From NCBI GenBank assembly GCA_031291295.1, contig JARLJI010000116.1, positions 62,001-126,000 on the forward strand: a stretch of DNA of 64,000 bases, read 5' to 3'. A program made the position numbers and the translations under genes. The stretch comes from Rhodoferax sp. GTDB lineage: Bacteria; Pseudomonadota; Gammaproteobacteria; Burkholderiales; Burkholderiaceae_C. The notes beneath the pieces are model-generated. The model did not search any database. It worked only from the letters and a program-made list of their open reading frames with translations, and had not been told where the DNA came from. How positions within the stretch are numbered: position 1 is the stretch's first letter; each line of letters begins with the position of its first letter. Below, piece by piece: positions 27,066 to 36,078 of the stretch.

Positions 27066-27887
27066 TCAATACTCCAGCCGGTCCGGCTGGAGTTCCTGCA
27101 GGATGGTAGTGGCGATCTCTTCGATCGACTTGGTGGTGGTGGACAGCCAGCGAATGCTGGCGCGCCGCATCATGGCTTCCGCCTCGCTGACTTCCATGCG
27201 GCAGTTCTCGAGCGAGGCGTAGCGCGAATTGGGACGGCGCTCGTTGCGGATCTCGCTCAGGCGCTCGGGCTGGATGCTCAGGCCGAAGATCTTTTTGCGG
27301 TGCGGCACCAGCGCGGGCGGCAGCTGGCGGCGCTCGAAGTCCTCCGGGATCAGCGGGTAGTTGGACGCCTTGAGCCCGTATTGCATCGCCAGGTACAGCG
27401 AGGTCGGTGTCTTGCCGCTGCGGCTCACACCGACCAGGATCACGTCGGATTTTTCCAGGTCGCGGTTCGACTGCCCGTCGTCGTGCGCCAGGCTGAAGTT
27501 GATGGCTTCAATGCGGTCGTGGTAGGCCTTGCTTTTGCTGACATCGCTGAAGCGGCCAATCCGGTGGTTGGACTTCAGGCCCAATTCGACCTCCAGCGGA
27601 CGCACAAAGGTGCCGAACATGTCCAGCAGCATGCCCTGGCAACTTTGCTGGATCACACTGAGCACTTCCATGCTCACCAGCGTCGTGAAAACGATGGGTT
27701 TCTGGCCCTCGACTTCGGCGGTGTGATTGATCTGGCGCACTGCCTGATGTGCCTTGTCCACGGTGTCGGTAAAGGGCAGTCGCACGTGGCGCGGCTTTAT
27801 TTCGAACTGCGCCAGGATGGCGTTGCCGAAGGTCTCGGCCGTGATGCCGGTGCCGTCGGAGATGAAGAAAACAGTGCGGGTAGGCAT
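27066..27887 (-). CDS. ppsR: PEP synthetase regulatory protein (bifunctional kinase/pyrophosphorylase)
   Basis: PpsR switches PEP synthase off with ADP-dependent phosphorylation and on with Pi-dependent dephosphorylation. The 273-aa DUF299 protein has [13 protein letters not shown] at the N-terminus and the P-loop [11 protein letters not shown] near residue 150. A GTG at 27896 would add three residues. It is divergent from ppsA, its substrate, with 217 bp between them. Confidence 0.94.
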   Translation of the reverse strand: MPTRTVFFISDGTGITAETFGNAILAQFEIKPRHVRLPFTDTVDKAHQAVRQINHTAEVEGQKPIVFTTLVSMEVLSVIQQSCQGMLLDMFGTFVRPLEVELGLKSNHRIGRFSDVSKSKAYHDRIEAINFSLAHDDGQSNRDLEKSDVILVGVSRSGKTPTSLYLAMQYGLKASNYPLIPEDFERRQLPPALVPHRKKIFGLSIQPERLSEIRNERRPNSRYASLENCRMEVSEAEAMMRRASIRWLSTTTKSIEEIATTILQELQPDRLEY

Positions 27888-27955
27888 GGTCGACACGGAT
27901 TTTCCGCTTTCAGTGGTTGGTGACGGCGAAGCGCCTGATCTGGCACACGGGCGCC

Positions 27956-27961
27956 TACAAT
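27956..27961 (+). promoter_or_regulatory. Candidate -10 box in the ppsR/ppsA spacer
   Basis: TACAAT in the divergent spacer, about 145 bases before the ppsA ATG. It would give a long ppsA leader. No good -35 is seen. Confidence 0.35.
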
Positions 27962-28104
27962 TGCGTCAATTATTTGAATTCTCCCATGCGCCGCACCGAC
28001 CCACTACAAGAAAAGCAAAGTCGCGCCGTTCGCATGAGTGTCGCCGAGGCGCTTGTGCGCGCCGAGCGATGCGCAGACCCGGTTTTAACTTCTGGAGCTT
28101 TCCC

Positions 28105-30519
28105 ATGTCTGCACTTTTCGACAAGACCGCCTTGGTCGTACCGTTTGAAAACCTGAGAATGACCGATGTCGAGGCCGTTGGCGGCAAGAACGCCAGCCTC
28201 GGCGAAATGATCTCGCAACTGCCTACCGGCGTGCGCGTTCCCACCGGGTTCGCCACGACCGCACATGCGTTTCGCGAGTTTCTGCAGTTTGACGGCTTGA
28301 CCGAGCGCATCAATGCACGCCTGACAACACTGGACACTGACGACGTGCGTGCGCTGGCTGCTGCCGGCGCCGAGATTCGCGCGATGATCGAGGTCCAGCC
28401 ATTCCCGGCCGATCTTGAAAAAGCCATCCGCGATGCGTTTGCAGCCTTAAGCGCCGGCAACCCAGCCGCTTCGTTTGCGGTGCGCTCCTCGGCCACCGCC
28501 GAAGACCTGCCCGACGCTTCGTTTGCGGGCCAGCAGGAAACTTTCCTCAACGTGGTGGGGATTGATGATGTGCTGCACAAGATGCGCGAGGTGTTCGCCT
28601 CGCTCTACAACGATCGTGCCATCAGCTACCGCGTACACAAGGGCTTTGCCCATGCCGACGTGGCCCTGTCCGCCGGCGTACAGCGCATGGTGCGCAGCGA
28701 CCTGGGCGCGGCCGGTGTGATGTTCACGATCGACACCGAATCCGGTTTCGACGATGTGGTATTCATCACCTCCAGCTACGGGCTGGGCGAGACCGTGGTG
28801 CAGGGCGCGGTGAACCCGGATGAGTTTTATGTGCACAAGCCCATGCTGCGGGCCGGCAAGCAAGCCGTGATTCGCCGCAACCTGGGCTCCAAGCTGATCC
28901 AGATGGTGTTCAGCAGCGCGCAGGAAAAACTCGCCAGCGGCAAGCTGGTCAAGACCATCGATGTGCCCGCCGAGCAGCGCAACCGCTATTCTTTGAGCGA
29001 CGCCGACGTGCAGCAACTGGCGCATTACGCGTTGGTGATCGAGCAGCACTACGGCCGGCCGATGGACATCGAGTGGGGCAAGGACGGATCCGACGGGCAG
29101 CTGTACATCTTGCAGGCGCGCCCGGAAACCGTGAAAAGCCAACAGGGCGACAAGGCGGAGCTGCGTTACAAACTCAAGGGTCAGCAGGGGCAGGGCCGCA
29201 CCGTTCTGGCCGAGGGGCGCGCCATTGGCCAGAAGATCGGCACGGGCCCTGTGCGCCTGGTGCACAACATCAGCGAGATGGACCAGGTGCAGGCCGGCGA
29301 CGTGCTGGTGACCGACATGACCGATCCCAACTGGGAGCCCGTGATGAAGCGCGCCAGCGCCATCGTGACGAATCGCGGCGGGCGCACCTGCCACGCGGCC
29401 ATCATCGCGCGCGAACTGGGCATTCCGGCCGTGGTGGGTTGTGGCGACGCCACGGATTTGCTCAAGGATGGCACGCTGGTGACCGTGAGCTGCGCCGAGG
29501 GCGACACCGGTTTTATTTACGATGGTCTGTTGGAGACCGAAGTGACCGAAGTGCAGCGCGGCGCCATGCCCGAGATCACGACCAAGATCATGATGAACGT
29601 GGGCAATCCGCAGCTGGCGTTCGATTTCTGCCAGTTGCCCAATCATGGTGTGGGGCTGGCGCGGCTCGAATTCATCATCAACAACAATATTGGCGTGCAC
29701 CCGAAGGCGATCCTGGACTACCCGAACGTCGATGCCGACCTGAAGAAGGCGGTGGAGTCGGTGGCCCGCGGCCATGCCTCGCCGCGCGCCTTCTACGTGG
29801 ACAAGGTGGCCGAAGGCGTGGCCACCATCGCCGCGGCGTTCTGGCCCAAGCCGGTGATCGTGCGCCTGTCGGACTTCAAGAGCAACGAGTACCGCAAGCT
29901 GATCGGCGGCTCACGCTACGAGCCTGAAGAAGAAAATCCCATGCTTGGTTTTCGCGGCGCGGCGCGCTACATCAGCAACGATTTCCGCGAGGCGTTTGCC
30001 ATGGAATGCGAGGCTCTCAAACGCGTGCGCAATGACATGGGCCTGACCAATGTGCAGGTCATGGTGCCGTTTGTACGCACGCTGGGCCAAGCCGAGAAGG
30101 TGACCACGTTGCTGGCGCAGCACGGACTCAAGCGCGGTGAATCGGGGGCGGCTGCACTCAAGGTCATCATGATGTGCGAAGTGCCCAGCAACGCCATCCT
30201 GGCCGACGAATTTTTGCAGTATTTCGATGGTTTCTCGATTGGCTCGAATGACCTGACACAGCTCACGCTGGGGCTGGATCGCGACTCGGGCCTGGAGCTG
30301 TTGGCGGCCGACTTTGACGAGCGCGACCCCGCGGTCAAGGCGCTGCTCGTTCGTGCGATTGCGGCCTGCAAGGCGCAAGGCAAGTACATCGGGATTTGCG
30401 GTCAGGGACCCAGTGACCATCCCGATCTGGCCCGTTGGCTGGCCGATCAGGGCATCGCCTCCATCTCGCTCAATCCGGACAGTGTGATCGCCACCTGGAA
30501 GCAGCTGGCCGGGGTATAG
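28105..30519 (+). CDS. ppsA: Phosphoenolpyruvate synthase
   Basis: PpsA converts pyruvate and ATP to PEP for gluconeogenesis. The 804-aa protein has the N-terminal ATP-grasp-like domain ([35 protein letters not shown]), the phosphohistidine domain with [14 protein letters not shown] near residue 430, and the C-terminal PEP/pyruvate barrel ([40 protein letters not shown]). The ATG at 28105 has GGAG at good spacing. ppsR is divergent and controls its activity. Confidence 0.96.
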   Translation: MSALFDKTALVVPFENLRMTDVEAVGGKNASLGEMISQLPTGVRVPTGFATTAHAFREFLQFDGLTERINARLTTLDTDDVRALAAAGAEIRAMIEVQPFPADLEKAIRDAFAALSAGNPAASFAVRSSATAEDLPDASFAGQQETFLNVVGIDDVLHKMREVFASLYNDRAISYRVHKGFAHADVALSAGVQRMVRSDLGAAGVMFTIDTESGFDDVVFITSSYGLGETVVQGAVNPDEFYVHKPMLRAGKQAVIRRNLGSKLIQMVFSSAQEKLASGKLVKTIDVPAEQRNRYSLSDADVQQLAHYALVIEQHYGRPMDIEWGKDGSDGQLYILQARPETVKSQQGDKAELRYKLKGQQGQGRTVLAEGRAIGQKIGTGPVRLVHNISEMDQVQAGDVLVTDMTDPNWEPVMKRASAIVTNRGGRTCHAAIIARELGIPAVVGCGDATDLLKDGTLVTVSCAEGDTGFIYDGLLETEVTEVQRGAMPEITTKIMMNVGNPQLAFDFCQLPNHGVGLARLEFIINNNIGVHPKAILDYPNVDADLKKAVESVARGHASPRAFYVDKVAEGVATIAAAFWPKPVIVRLSDFKSNEYRKLIGGSRYEPEEENPMLGFRGAARYISNDFREAFAMECEALKRVRNDMGLTNVQVMVPFVRTLGQAEKVTTLLAQHGLKRGESGAAALKVIMMCEVPSNAILADEFLQYFDGFSIGSNDLTQLTLGLDRDSGLELLAADFDERDPAVKALLVRAIAACKAQGKYIGICGQGPSDHPDLARWLADQGIASISLNPDSVIATWKQLAGV

Positions 30520-30566
30520 CAAATACCCTGAGTTTCCCGGCAAGCCCGGATGTCATGATCGGGCCC

Positions 30567-32909
30567 ATGTCCAACAAGACTCCGTCAGGCAACGCAGAAC
30601 CCGTCACGGCGGGTCTTGGCGGCCTGCGGATCGGTTTGTTGCTGGTCTGGGGCGTGGCGTCGTTTGGCGTTGTTTTTTTTGCACGCGACTTGCAGGTTGT
30701 TCTGGCCGGCTGGCCGTTCAACTTCTGGTTTTCCGCGCAAGGCGCGATGCTGGTGTTTATTGCAATCCTGGCGTATTACGCCTGGGCACGCAACCGGCAG
30801 GGGGGCGATCCCGCCAGTGTCATGACCGACGGCGCGGCCTACAGGGACTACAAGCGCCGGCTGCACCGCATTTTGGCCACGTACGTGGCGTGTTTTCTCG
30901 CTTTTTTGCTGGTGCTGGCTCTGGCCGAAAGGGCCGGCTTGTCAAAGGCATGGATTGGCGCCATTTTCCTGCTGGCGACGGTCCTGCTTTATGCAGCCAT
31001 CGGCATTTACTGCCGCACCGCCGACGCGAGCGAATACTACGTGGCTGGCCGGCATGTTCCTGCCATGTACAACGGTATGGCCACGGCCGCTGACTGGATG
31101 AGTGCGGCTTCGTTCATCAGCCTGGCGGGCGGGCTCTACCTGCAGGGATTTTCGGGCACCGAAACCCAGCCGGGCGGTCTAGCTTACATCTTGGGGTGGA
31201 CCGGCGGGTTTTGCCTGGTCGGCTTGCTGATCGCGCCGCACTTGCGCAAGCTGGAGCTCTACACCGTTCCGGACTACTTCGGTGTGCGCTTTGGCGGGCG
31301 CTGGCCGCGCCTGATCGCTGCCTTCGCCGCTGTCCTGTGTTCGTTCACCTATGTGGTGGCCCAGATTTACGGTGTCGGGCTGATCACGTCGCGCCTGACG
31401 GGAGTGCAGTTCGAAATCGGGATTCTGCTCGGGCTGGGCGGCGTGCTGGTCTGCTCGTTCCTGGGGGGCATGCGCGCGGTGACCTGGACGCAGGTGTCGC
31501 AGTACGTTATTTTGATGCTGGCCTTCCTGATCCCGGTGTCCTGGCTGGCCTACAAACAGCTGGGCAATCCGCTGGCGCCGCTGGTCTACGGTCAACAGCT
31601 TGAAAAAATCACGGCGCTTGAGCAGAAGCTTGCCAAGTCCCCCGCCGAGATGTCCGTGATGGCCGAATACGCACGCCGCGCCCGGGTGTACGAACTCAAA
31701 TTGCAGGATGTACAAAAGTCCCTGACGAGCGAGCGCGAAGCATTGCATACCAGGTTGACGTTGCTGCACGACCAGAATACCGATGCCTCGCTGATTTTTA
31801 CCGCCAGTCGCGAACTGTCGGCCCTGCCAAAGGACGCCGCAGCGGCGCGGGAGCTCTGGACCCGGGCCATGCAGGAGAACCTGGCGCGCGCCCAACCGCT
31901 GGGCGGCCTGCCACCCCATGCCCAGGCGTTTGCCGGGGATCCGGATGGCACGCCAGCGCAGAAACATGCCTTCCAGGTCTCACGCCTGAATTTCCTGGCG
32001 CTGATGTTCTGCCTGATGGTCGGCACGGCCGGGTTGCCGCACCTGCTGACCCGCTATTACACGACGCCCTCGGTTGCCGAGACACGGACCTCGGTGGCAT
32101 GGTCACTGCTGTTTATTGCCTTGGTGTATGTGGCCATGCCGGCGCTGGCCGTGCTGGTCAAGTTCGAGGTGCTGAGCAACCTGGTGGGGCAGCCCTTCGA
32201 GACCCTGCCCACCTGGATGGCGCAATGGACCCGGGTGGACCCGGCCCTGCTGTCGGTCAGCGATGTCAACGGCGACCACATCCTTCAGTTTGGCGAGCTC
32301 AAGCTGGGTGCCGACATGGTGATGCTGGCCATGCCCGAGCTCGGAGGGTTGCCTTATGTCATTTCCGGCCTGGTCGCCGCCGGCGGGCTGGCGGCGGCGC
32401 TATCGACTGCGGACGGTTTGCTGCTGACCATCGGCAACGCCCTGGCGCACGACACCTATTTTGGCAGCGTGAAGGACCACAGGGGCGCCATGCAGCGCGT
32501 CATGCTGTCCAAATTTGCATTGCTGCTGGTGGCGCTGGCGGCCGCCTATGTGGCAGCGCAGAAACCGGCCGATATCCTGTATCTGGTGTCGGCCTCGTTT
32601 TCGCTGGCTGCGGCCGCCTTTGTTCCGGCGATGGTTCTCGGGATTTTCTGGCGTCGCACAACGCGCCAGGGCGCCGTTGCCGGCATGCTGTCCGGTCTTG
32701 GCCTGACGATGTACTACATGGCCATTAACATGCCAGCCGTCCGGGGGGCCCTCGGACTGCAGGGAGACGGTCTGTGGTTCAGCATCCAGCCCATTTCGGC
32801 GGGCGTATTTGGCGTGCCGGTGGGGGCCGCCATGACCTGGGCGGTGAGCCTTCTCTCCAGACCCTTGCCGCCTCAAACCCCGCAGACGCACAATCGTTTA
32901 TACTATTAG
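30567..32909 (+). CDS. DUF4212-sodium:solute symporter fusion protein
   Basis: This 780-aa inner-membrane protein joins two parts. Residues about 15-105 match the small DUF4212 subunit (GVVFFARDLQ, PFNFWFSAQGAMLVFIAILAYYAWARNR), normally a separate gene upstream of VC_2705-type symporters. From about 110 follows an SSS-family Na+/solute symporter (EYYVAGRHVPAMYNGMATAADWMSAASFISLAG). Between transmembrane helices it carries a 150-residue hydrophilic, helix-forming insertion (EKITALEQKLAKSP and so on) and later an EF-hand-like loop DVNGDHILQFGE. Acetate or another carboxylate is a likely substrate by family. The ATG at 30567 is chosen; 30555 is possible. Confidence 0.88.
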   Translation: MSNKTPSGNAEPVTAGLGGLRIGLLLVWGVASFGVVFFARDLQVVLAGWPFNFWFSAQGAMLVFIAILAYYAWARNRQGGDPASVMTDGAAYRDYKRRLHRILATYVACFLAFLLVLALAERAGLSKAWIGAIFLLATVLLYAAIGIYCRTADASEYYVAGRHVPAMYNGMATAADWMSAASFISLAGGLYLQGFSGTETQPGGLAYILGWTGGFCLVGLLIAPHLRKLELYTVPDYFGVRFGGRWPRLIAAFAAVLCSFTYVVAQIYGVGLITSRLTGVQFEIGILLGLGGVLVCSFLGGMRAVTWTQVSQYVILMLAFLIPVSWLAYKQLGNPLAPLVYGQQLEKITALEQKLAKSPAEMSVMAEYARRARVYELKLQDVQKSLTSEREALHTRLTLLHDQNTDASLIFTASRELSALPKDAAAARELWTRAMQENLARAQPLGGLPPHAQAFAGDPDGTPAQKHAFQVSRLNFLALMFCLMVGTAGLPHLLTRYYTTPSVAETRTSVAWSLLFIALVYVAMPALAVLVKFEVLSNLVGQPFETLPTWMAQWTRVDPALLSVSDVNGDHILQFGELKLGADMVMLAMPELGGLPYVISGLVAAGGLAAALSTADGLLLTIGNALAHDTYFGSVKDHRGAMQRVMLSKFALLLVALAAAYVAAQKPADILYLVSASFSLAAAAFVPAMVLGIFWRRTTRQGAVAGMLSGLGLTMYYMAINMPAVRGALGLQGDGLWFSIQPISAGVFGVPVGAAMTWAVSLLSRPLPPQTPQTHNRLYY
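32899..32904 (+). promoter_or_regulatory. Candidate -10 box of the rpsF operon
   Basis: TATACT overlaps the last codons of the symporter gene and lies 64 bases before rpsF. This leaves room for a structured leader. The -35 region is weak. Confidence 0.5.
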
Positions 32910-32919
32910 GCTTTGCCTT

Positions 32920-32948
32920 GCCACACCGCTACAGACGCAGCAGGTGGC
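32920..32948 (+). promoter_or_regulatory. Candidate S6:S18-binding leader hairpin
   Basis: GCCAC pairs with GTGGC as an outer stem. Inside is an asymmetric loop with ACC on the 5' side, then a GCT/AGC inner stem. A stem-loop with a conserved CC(G) bulge in rpsF leaders is known to bind the S6:S18 complex for autoregulation. This match is by eye only. Confidence 0.45.
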
Positions 32949-32968
32949 TTATTCCTTAAGGAGAATTT

Positions 32969-33346
32969 ATGCGTCATTATGAAATCATCTTGATGATCCA
33001 TCCGGATCAAAGTGAGCAGGTTCCGGCCATGCTGGAGCGTTACAAGGGCATGATTACCGCAGGTGGCGGCAAAGTGCATCGTGTTGAAGATTGGGGTCGC
33101 CGTCAGCTGACCTACATGATCAACAAGCTCGCCAAGGCCCACTACCTGTGTGTCAACATCGAAGCCGACCAGCCCGTCATGGCTGAGCTGGAACACGCGT
33201 TCAAGTTCAACGACGCCGTGCTGCGCCACCTGACGGTGCAGATGGACAAGGCAGAGACCGGCCCGTCTTCGATGATGAAAACCGTCGAGCGCGAAGAAGC
33301 CCGCAAAACCCAGCAAGCGGAGTACGCGGCGCACGCAGCGCATTAA
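32969..33346 (+). CDS. rpsF: 30S ribosomal protein S6
   Basis: Ribosomal protein S6 of the 30S platform, partner of S18. The 125-aa protein has [18 protein letters not shown], the [13 protein letters not shown] motif and [12 protein letters not shown], then a variable Ala-rich tail. AAGGAG precedes the ATG. It heads rpsF-priB-rpsR-rplI. Confidence 0.97.
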   Translation: MRHYEIILMIHPDQSEQVPAMLERYKGMITAGGGKVHRVEDWGRRQLTYMINKLAKAHYLCVNIEADQPVMAELEHAFKFNDAVLRHLTVQMDKAETGPSSMMKTVEREEARKTQQAEYAAHAAH

Positions 33347-33370
33347 GCGCGTTTGCTGCCCACGCAAGGC

Positions 33371-33658
33371 GTGAACCACGTTGTTTTGACGGCTTGTATC
33401 GCAGAGGTGAATGCCCTGCGCCACACGCCCGCCGGATTACCCGCCCTGGACATGAAACTGGAACACGAGTCCAGCATCGAAGAGGCCGGTCAAATGAGGC
33501 AAGTCAAGATGGCGATCAAGGCGGTGGCCTTTGGTGCGATGGCCGAGAGAATCGGTCAGCAAATCATCGGCAGTGCCTGGAGGTTCACCGGCTTTTTGGC
33601 CAACGCGCGGGGCGACAAGAACATCGTGCTTCACGTCCTGGATTTTCAGCAAGAGTAA
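33371..33658 (+). CDS. priB: Primosomal replication protein N (PriB)
   Basis: PriB is an OB-fold single-stranded DNA-binding protein that helps PriA restart stalled replication forks. The 95-aa product aligns with betaproteobacterial PriB from [21 protein letters not shown] through the [11 protein letters not shown] strand to [11 protein letters not shown] at 33371 fits the family N-terminus; a TTG at 33353 would add six residues. Neither has a strong Shine-Dalgarno, so translation may be coupled to rpsF, which ends 24 bases earlier. Confidence 0.9.
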   Translation: MNHVVLTACIAEVNALRHTPAGLPALDMKLEHESSIEEAGQMRQVKMAIKAVAFGAMAERIGQQIIGSAWRFTGFLANARGDKNIVLHVLDFQQE

Positions 33659-33689
33659 CGAATTCATAACCCTTTCCAAGGAGTCCATC

Positions 33690-33971
33690 ATGCCCGGACC
33701 AAAACGTTTCAACAAAGACAAGCGCCCCAAGCGCAATACCCAATCCCTGCTGTTCAAGCGCAAGCGCTTTTGCCGCTTCACCGTGACCGGTGTCAAGCAG
33801 ATCGACTACAAAGACATCGACACGCTGCGTGACTTCATCGCCGAAAACGGCAAGATCATTCCGGCCCGCCTGACCGGCACGCGCGCAATTTTCCAGCGTC
33901 AGCTCAATACGGCCATCAAGCGTGCGCGCTTCCTTGCCATGCTGCCGTACAGCGACCAGCACCGCATCTAA
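33690..33971 (+). CDS. rpsR: 30S ribosomal protein S18
   Basis: The 93-aa S18 has [20 protein letters not shown] and the conserved [19 protein letters not shown] block. AAGGAG at 33678-33683 supports the ATG at 33690. It binds S6 in the platform of the small subunit. Confidence 0.97.
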   Translation: MPGPKRFNKDKRPKRNTQSLLFKRKRFCRFTVTGVKQIDYKDIDTLRDFIAENGKIIPARLTGTRAIFQRQLNTAIKRARFLAMLPYSDQHRI

Positions 33972-33984
33972 GGGAGCCACGACC

Positions 33985-34437
33985 ATGCAAATCATTCTGC
34001 TCGACAAAGTGGTGAACCTCGGCAACCTGGGCGAAATCGTCAAGGTCAAGGACGGCTACGCCCGCAACTTCCTGATTCCCAGCGGCCGTGCCCGGCGCGC
34101 CACGGAAGCCGCCAAGAAAGAGTTCGAAATCAAGCGCGCCGAGCTCGAAAAAGCCGCTGCCGCCAAATTGGCCGAATCGCAGGCACAGGGCGAAAAGCTG
34201 GGCGGCACGGCTGTCAAGCTGACGCAAAAGGCCGGCGTGGACGGTCGCCTGTTTGGCTCGGTGACGAACTTCGACATTGCCGAAGAGCTGAACAAGCAAG
34301 GCTACAAGGTCACCAAGGCCCAGGTGCGCATGCCCAACGGTCCCATCAAGGTGGTGGGCGACAGCACGGTCAGCGTGGCTCTGCACACCGACGTGGTGGT
34401 GGACATCACGGTTACGGTGTACGGCGAATCGGCCTGA
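33985..34437 (+). CDS. rplI: 50S ribosomal protein L9
   Basis: The 150-aa L9 begins [19 protein letters not shown] and has the [13 protein letters not shown] motif, a long central helix and the C-terminal RNA-binding domain. AAGGGAG precedes the ATG at 33985. It is the last gene of the ribosomal unit; a terminator follows within 20 bases. Confidence 0.97.
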   Translation: MQIILLDKVVNLGNLGEIVKVKDGYARNFLIPSGRARRATEAAKKEFEIKRAELEKAAAAKLAESQAQGEKLGGTAVKLTQKAGVDGRLFGSVTNFDIAEELNKQGYKVTKAQVRMPNGPIKVVGDSTVSVALHTDVVVDITVTVYGESA

Positions 34438-34454
34438 TCGTCTGCGCATCCAAG

Positions 34455-34487
34455 GAAGGCCGCCTTCGGGTGGCTTTTCTTTTTTCG
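34455..34487 (+). terminator. Terminator after rplI
   Basis: GGCCGCC, a TTCG loop and GGTGGCTT (one G-U pair) form a short stem followed by TTTTCTTTTTT. Confidence 0.8.
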
Positions 34488-34515
34488 CCTGTTGTTTTAT
34501 AGGAATAGTCACTGC

Positions 34516-34524
34516 TTATCCACA
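34516..34524 (+). promoter_or_regulatory. DnaA box upstream of dnaB
   Basis: A perfect TTATCCACA DnaA 9-mer, 95 bases before dnaB and 32 bases upstream of its -35 box. A one-mismatch relative, TTGTGCACA, lies at 34540-34548. Confidence 0.65.
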
Positions 34525-34555
34525 GAGCTCCGCACAGCTTTGTGCACAGGCCGTT

Positions 34556-34584
34556 TTGACGTTCGCCATGGGCGGACGTAATAT
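34556..34584 (+). promoter_or_regulatory. Sigma-70 promoter of dnaB
   Basis: TTGACG at 34556-34561 and TAATAT at 34579-34584 are separated by 17 bp. This is one of the best housekeeping promoters in the window. It gives a leader of about 20 bases before the ATG. Confidence 0.75.
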
Positions 34585-34610
34585 GCTTTTTTCTTGGAAC
34601 CCCACACCTG

Positions 34611-36020
34611 ATGTCTGCCGTTTTCAGCGCCGTTGACGATGAGTATCCTGTCGATCGCCAAGTAGCGCAGCTGCGCATACCGCCGCACTCCATCGAGGCG
34701 GAGTCGAGCGTGCTGGGCGGCCTGCTGCTGGACAACAGCGCCTGGGACCGCGTCGGCGACCTACTGACGGATGGCGACTTCTACCGCTACGAGCACCGGC
34801 TGATCTACGCGGCCGTCGGCGGCCTGATCAACGCCACCCGGCCAGCCGACGTGATCACGGTCTACGAGCAGCTGCAAAGCCTGGGCAAGGCCGACGAAAT
34901 CGGCGGCCTCGCTTATCTCAACTCGCTGGCCCAGTACGTGCCGAGCGCCAGCAACATCCGCCGCTATGCCGAGATCGTGCGCGAGCGCTCCATCCTGCGC
35001 AAGCTGGTGCGCGCCAGCGACGAAATTGCCACCAACGCGTTCAACACCCAGGGCAAGGCCGTCGACAAGATCCTGGATGAGGCCGAGCAAAAAATCTTCA
35101 ACATCGGGGAAGAAGGCTCGCGCATGAAGCAGGGCTTCCAGGGCATGGACTCCCTGGTGGTCCAGCTGCTGGACCGCGTGCAGGAGATGGCCGACAACCC
35201 GAACGACATCACCGGGGTGCCCACCGGCTTTTACGACCTCGACCGCATGACCTCGGGCTTCCAGGCCGGCGACATGATCGTGCTGGCGGCGCGCCCGTCC
35301 ATGGGCAAGACCGCGCTGGCTATCAACATTGCCGAGCATGTGGCGCTGCACGAGGAACTGCCGGTGGCGGTGTTCTCGATGGAAATGGGCGCGAGCCAGC
35401 TGGCGGTGCGGATCGTCGGCTCGATCGGGCGCATCGACCAGATGCATTTGCGCACCGGCAAGCTGACCGACGCCGAGTGGCCGCGCCTGACCGAGGCGAT
35501 CGAGAAGCTGCGCAATATTTCGCTGCACATCGACGAGACGCCGGGCCTGACCGTCAGTGAGCTGCGCGCCAACGCCCGGCGCCTGGCCCGGCAGTGCGGC
35601 GGCAAGCTCGGCATGATCGTGGTGGACTACCTGCAGCTGATGAGCGTGTCCAGCAGCATGAGCGACGAGAACCGGGCGACCGCGGTGGGTGAAATCTCGC
35701 GCGGCCTGAAGATGCTCGCCAAGGAGCTCGGCTGTCCGGTGATCGCCCTGTCGCAGCTGTCGCGCGGCGTGGAGTCGCGCACCGACAAACGCCCCATGAT
35801 GAGCGACCTGCGCGAGTCCGGCGCCATCGAGCAGGACGCGGATGTGATCATGTTCATCTACCGCGACGACTACTACAACAAGGAGTCGAAGGAGCCGGGC
35901 GTGGCCGAGATCATCATCAGCAAGCAGCGCAACGGGCCGACCGGGACCGTCAAGCTGGCCTTCCTGAAAGAGCTCACCCGGTTCGAAAGCCTGGCCAGCG
36001 GCTCCAGCGGCGATTTTTAG
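34611..36020 (+). CDS. dnaB: Replicative DNA helicase DnaB
   Basis: DnaB is the hexameric 5'-3' helicase of the replication fork. The 469-aa protein has the N-terminal helical domain (PPHSIEAESSVLGGLLLDN), a linker, and the RecA-like domain with Walker A ARPSMGKTAL, Walker B IVVDYLQLM and the C-terminal arginine-finger region. It follows the rpsF-rplI operon as in many proteobacteria but has its own promoter with a DnaA box. No intein is present. Confidence 0.97.
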   Translation: MSAVFSAVDDEYPVDRQVAQLRIPPHSIEAESSVLGGLLLDNSAWDRVGDLLTDGDFYRYEHRLIYAAVGGLINATRPADVITVYEQLQSLGKADEIGGLAYLNSLAQYVPSASNIRRYAEIVRERSILRKLVRASDEIATNAFNTQGKAVDKILDEAEQKIFNIGEEGSRMKQGFQGMDSLVVQLLDRVQEMADNPNDITGVPTGFYDLDRMTSGFQAGDMIVLAARPSMGKTALAINIAEHVALHEELPVAVFSMEMGASQLAVRIVGSIGRIDQMHLRTGKLTDAEWPRLTEAIEKLRNISLHIDETPGLTVSELRANARRLARQCGGKLGMIVVDYLQLMSVSSSMSDENRATAVGEISRGLKMLAKELGCPVIALSQLSRGVESRTDKRPMMSDLRESGAIEQDADVIMFIYRDDYYNKESKEPGVAEIIISKQRNGPTGTVKLAFLKELTRFESLASGSSGDF

Positions 36021-36023
36021 AGA

Positions 36024-36078
36024 AAATCGGTCTTTAGCCCTTGATGGGCTAGAGAAGTTTGCTATTTAATCTATAGCA
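36024..36078 (+). repeat. Dispersed two-hairpin element between dnaB and phoH
   Basis: The clearest two-hairpin copy, core-first: TAGCCCTTGATGGGCTA is a perfect 6-bp hairpin, followed by GCTATTTAATCTATAGC. It starts four bases after the dnaB stop. Its last palindrome contains the TAG stop (36071-36073) of the minus-strand phoH gene. Confidence 0.85.

Noticed and set aside
30510-30535. GGGTAT-AGCAA-ATACCC hairpin at the ppsA stop as a terminator
   Set aside because: The stem is short and no T-run follows it.
34516-34584. A replication origin at the DnaA box
   Set aside because: There is only one perfect box and one near-match, with no AT-rich unwinding region or cluster, and dnaA/dnaN are not nearby.
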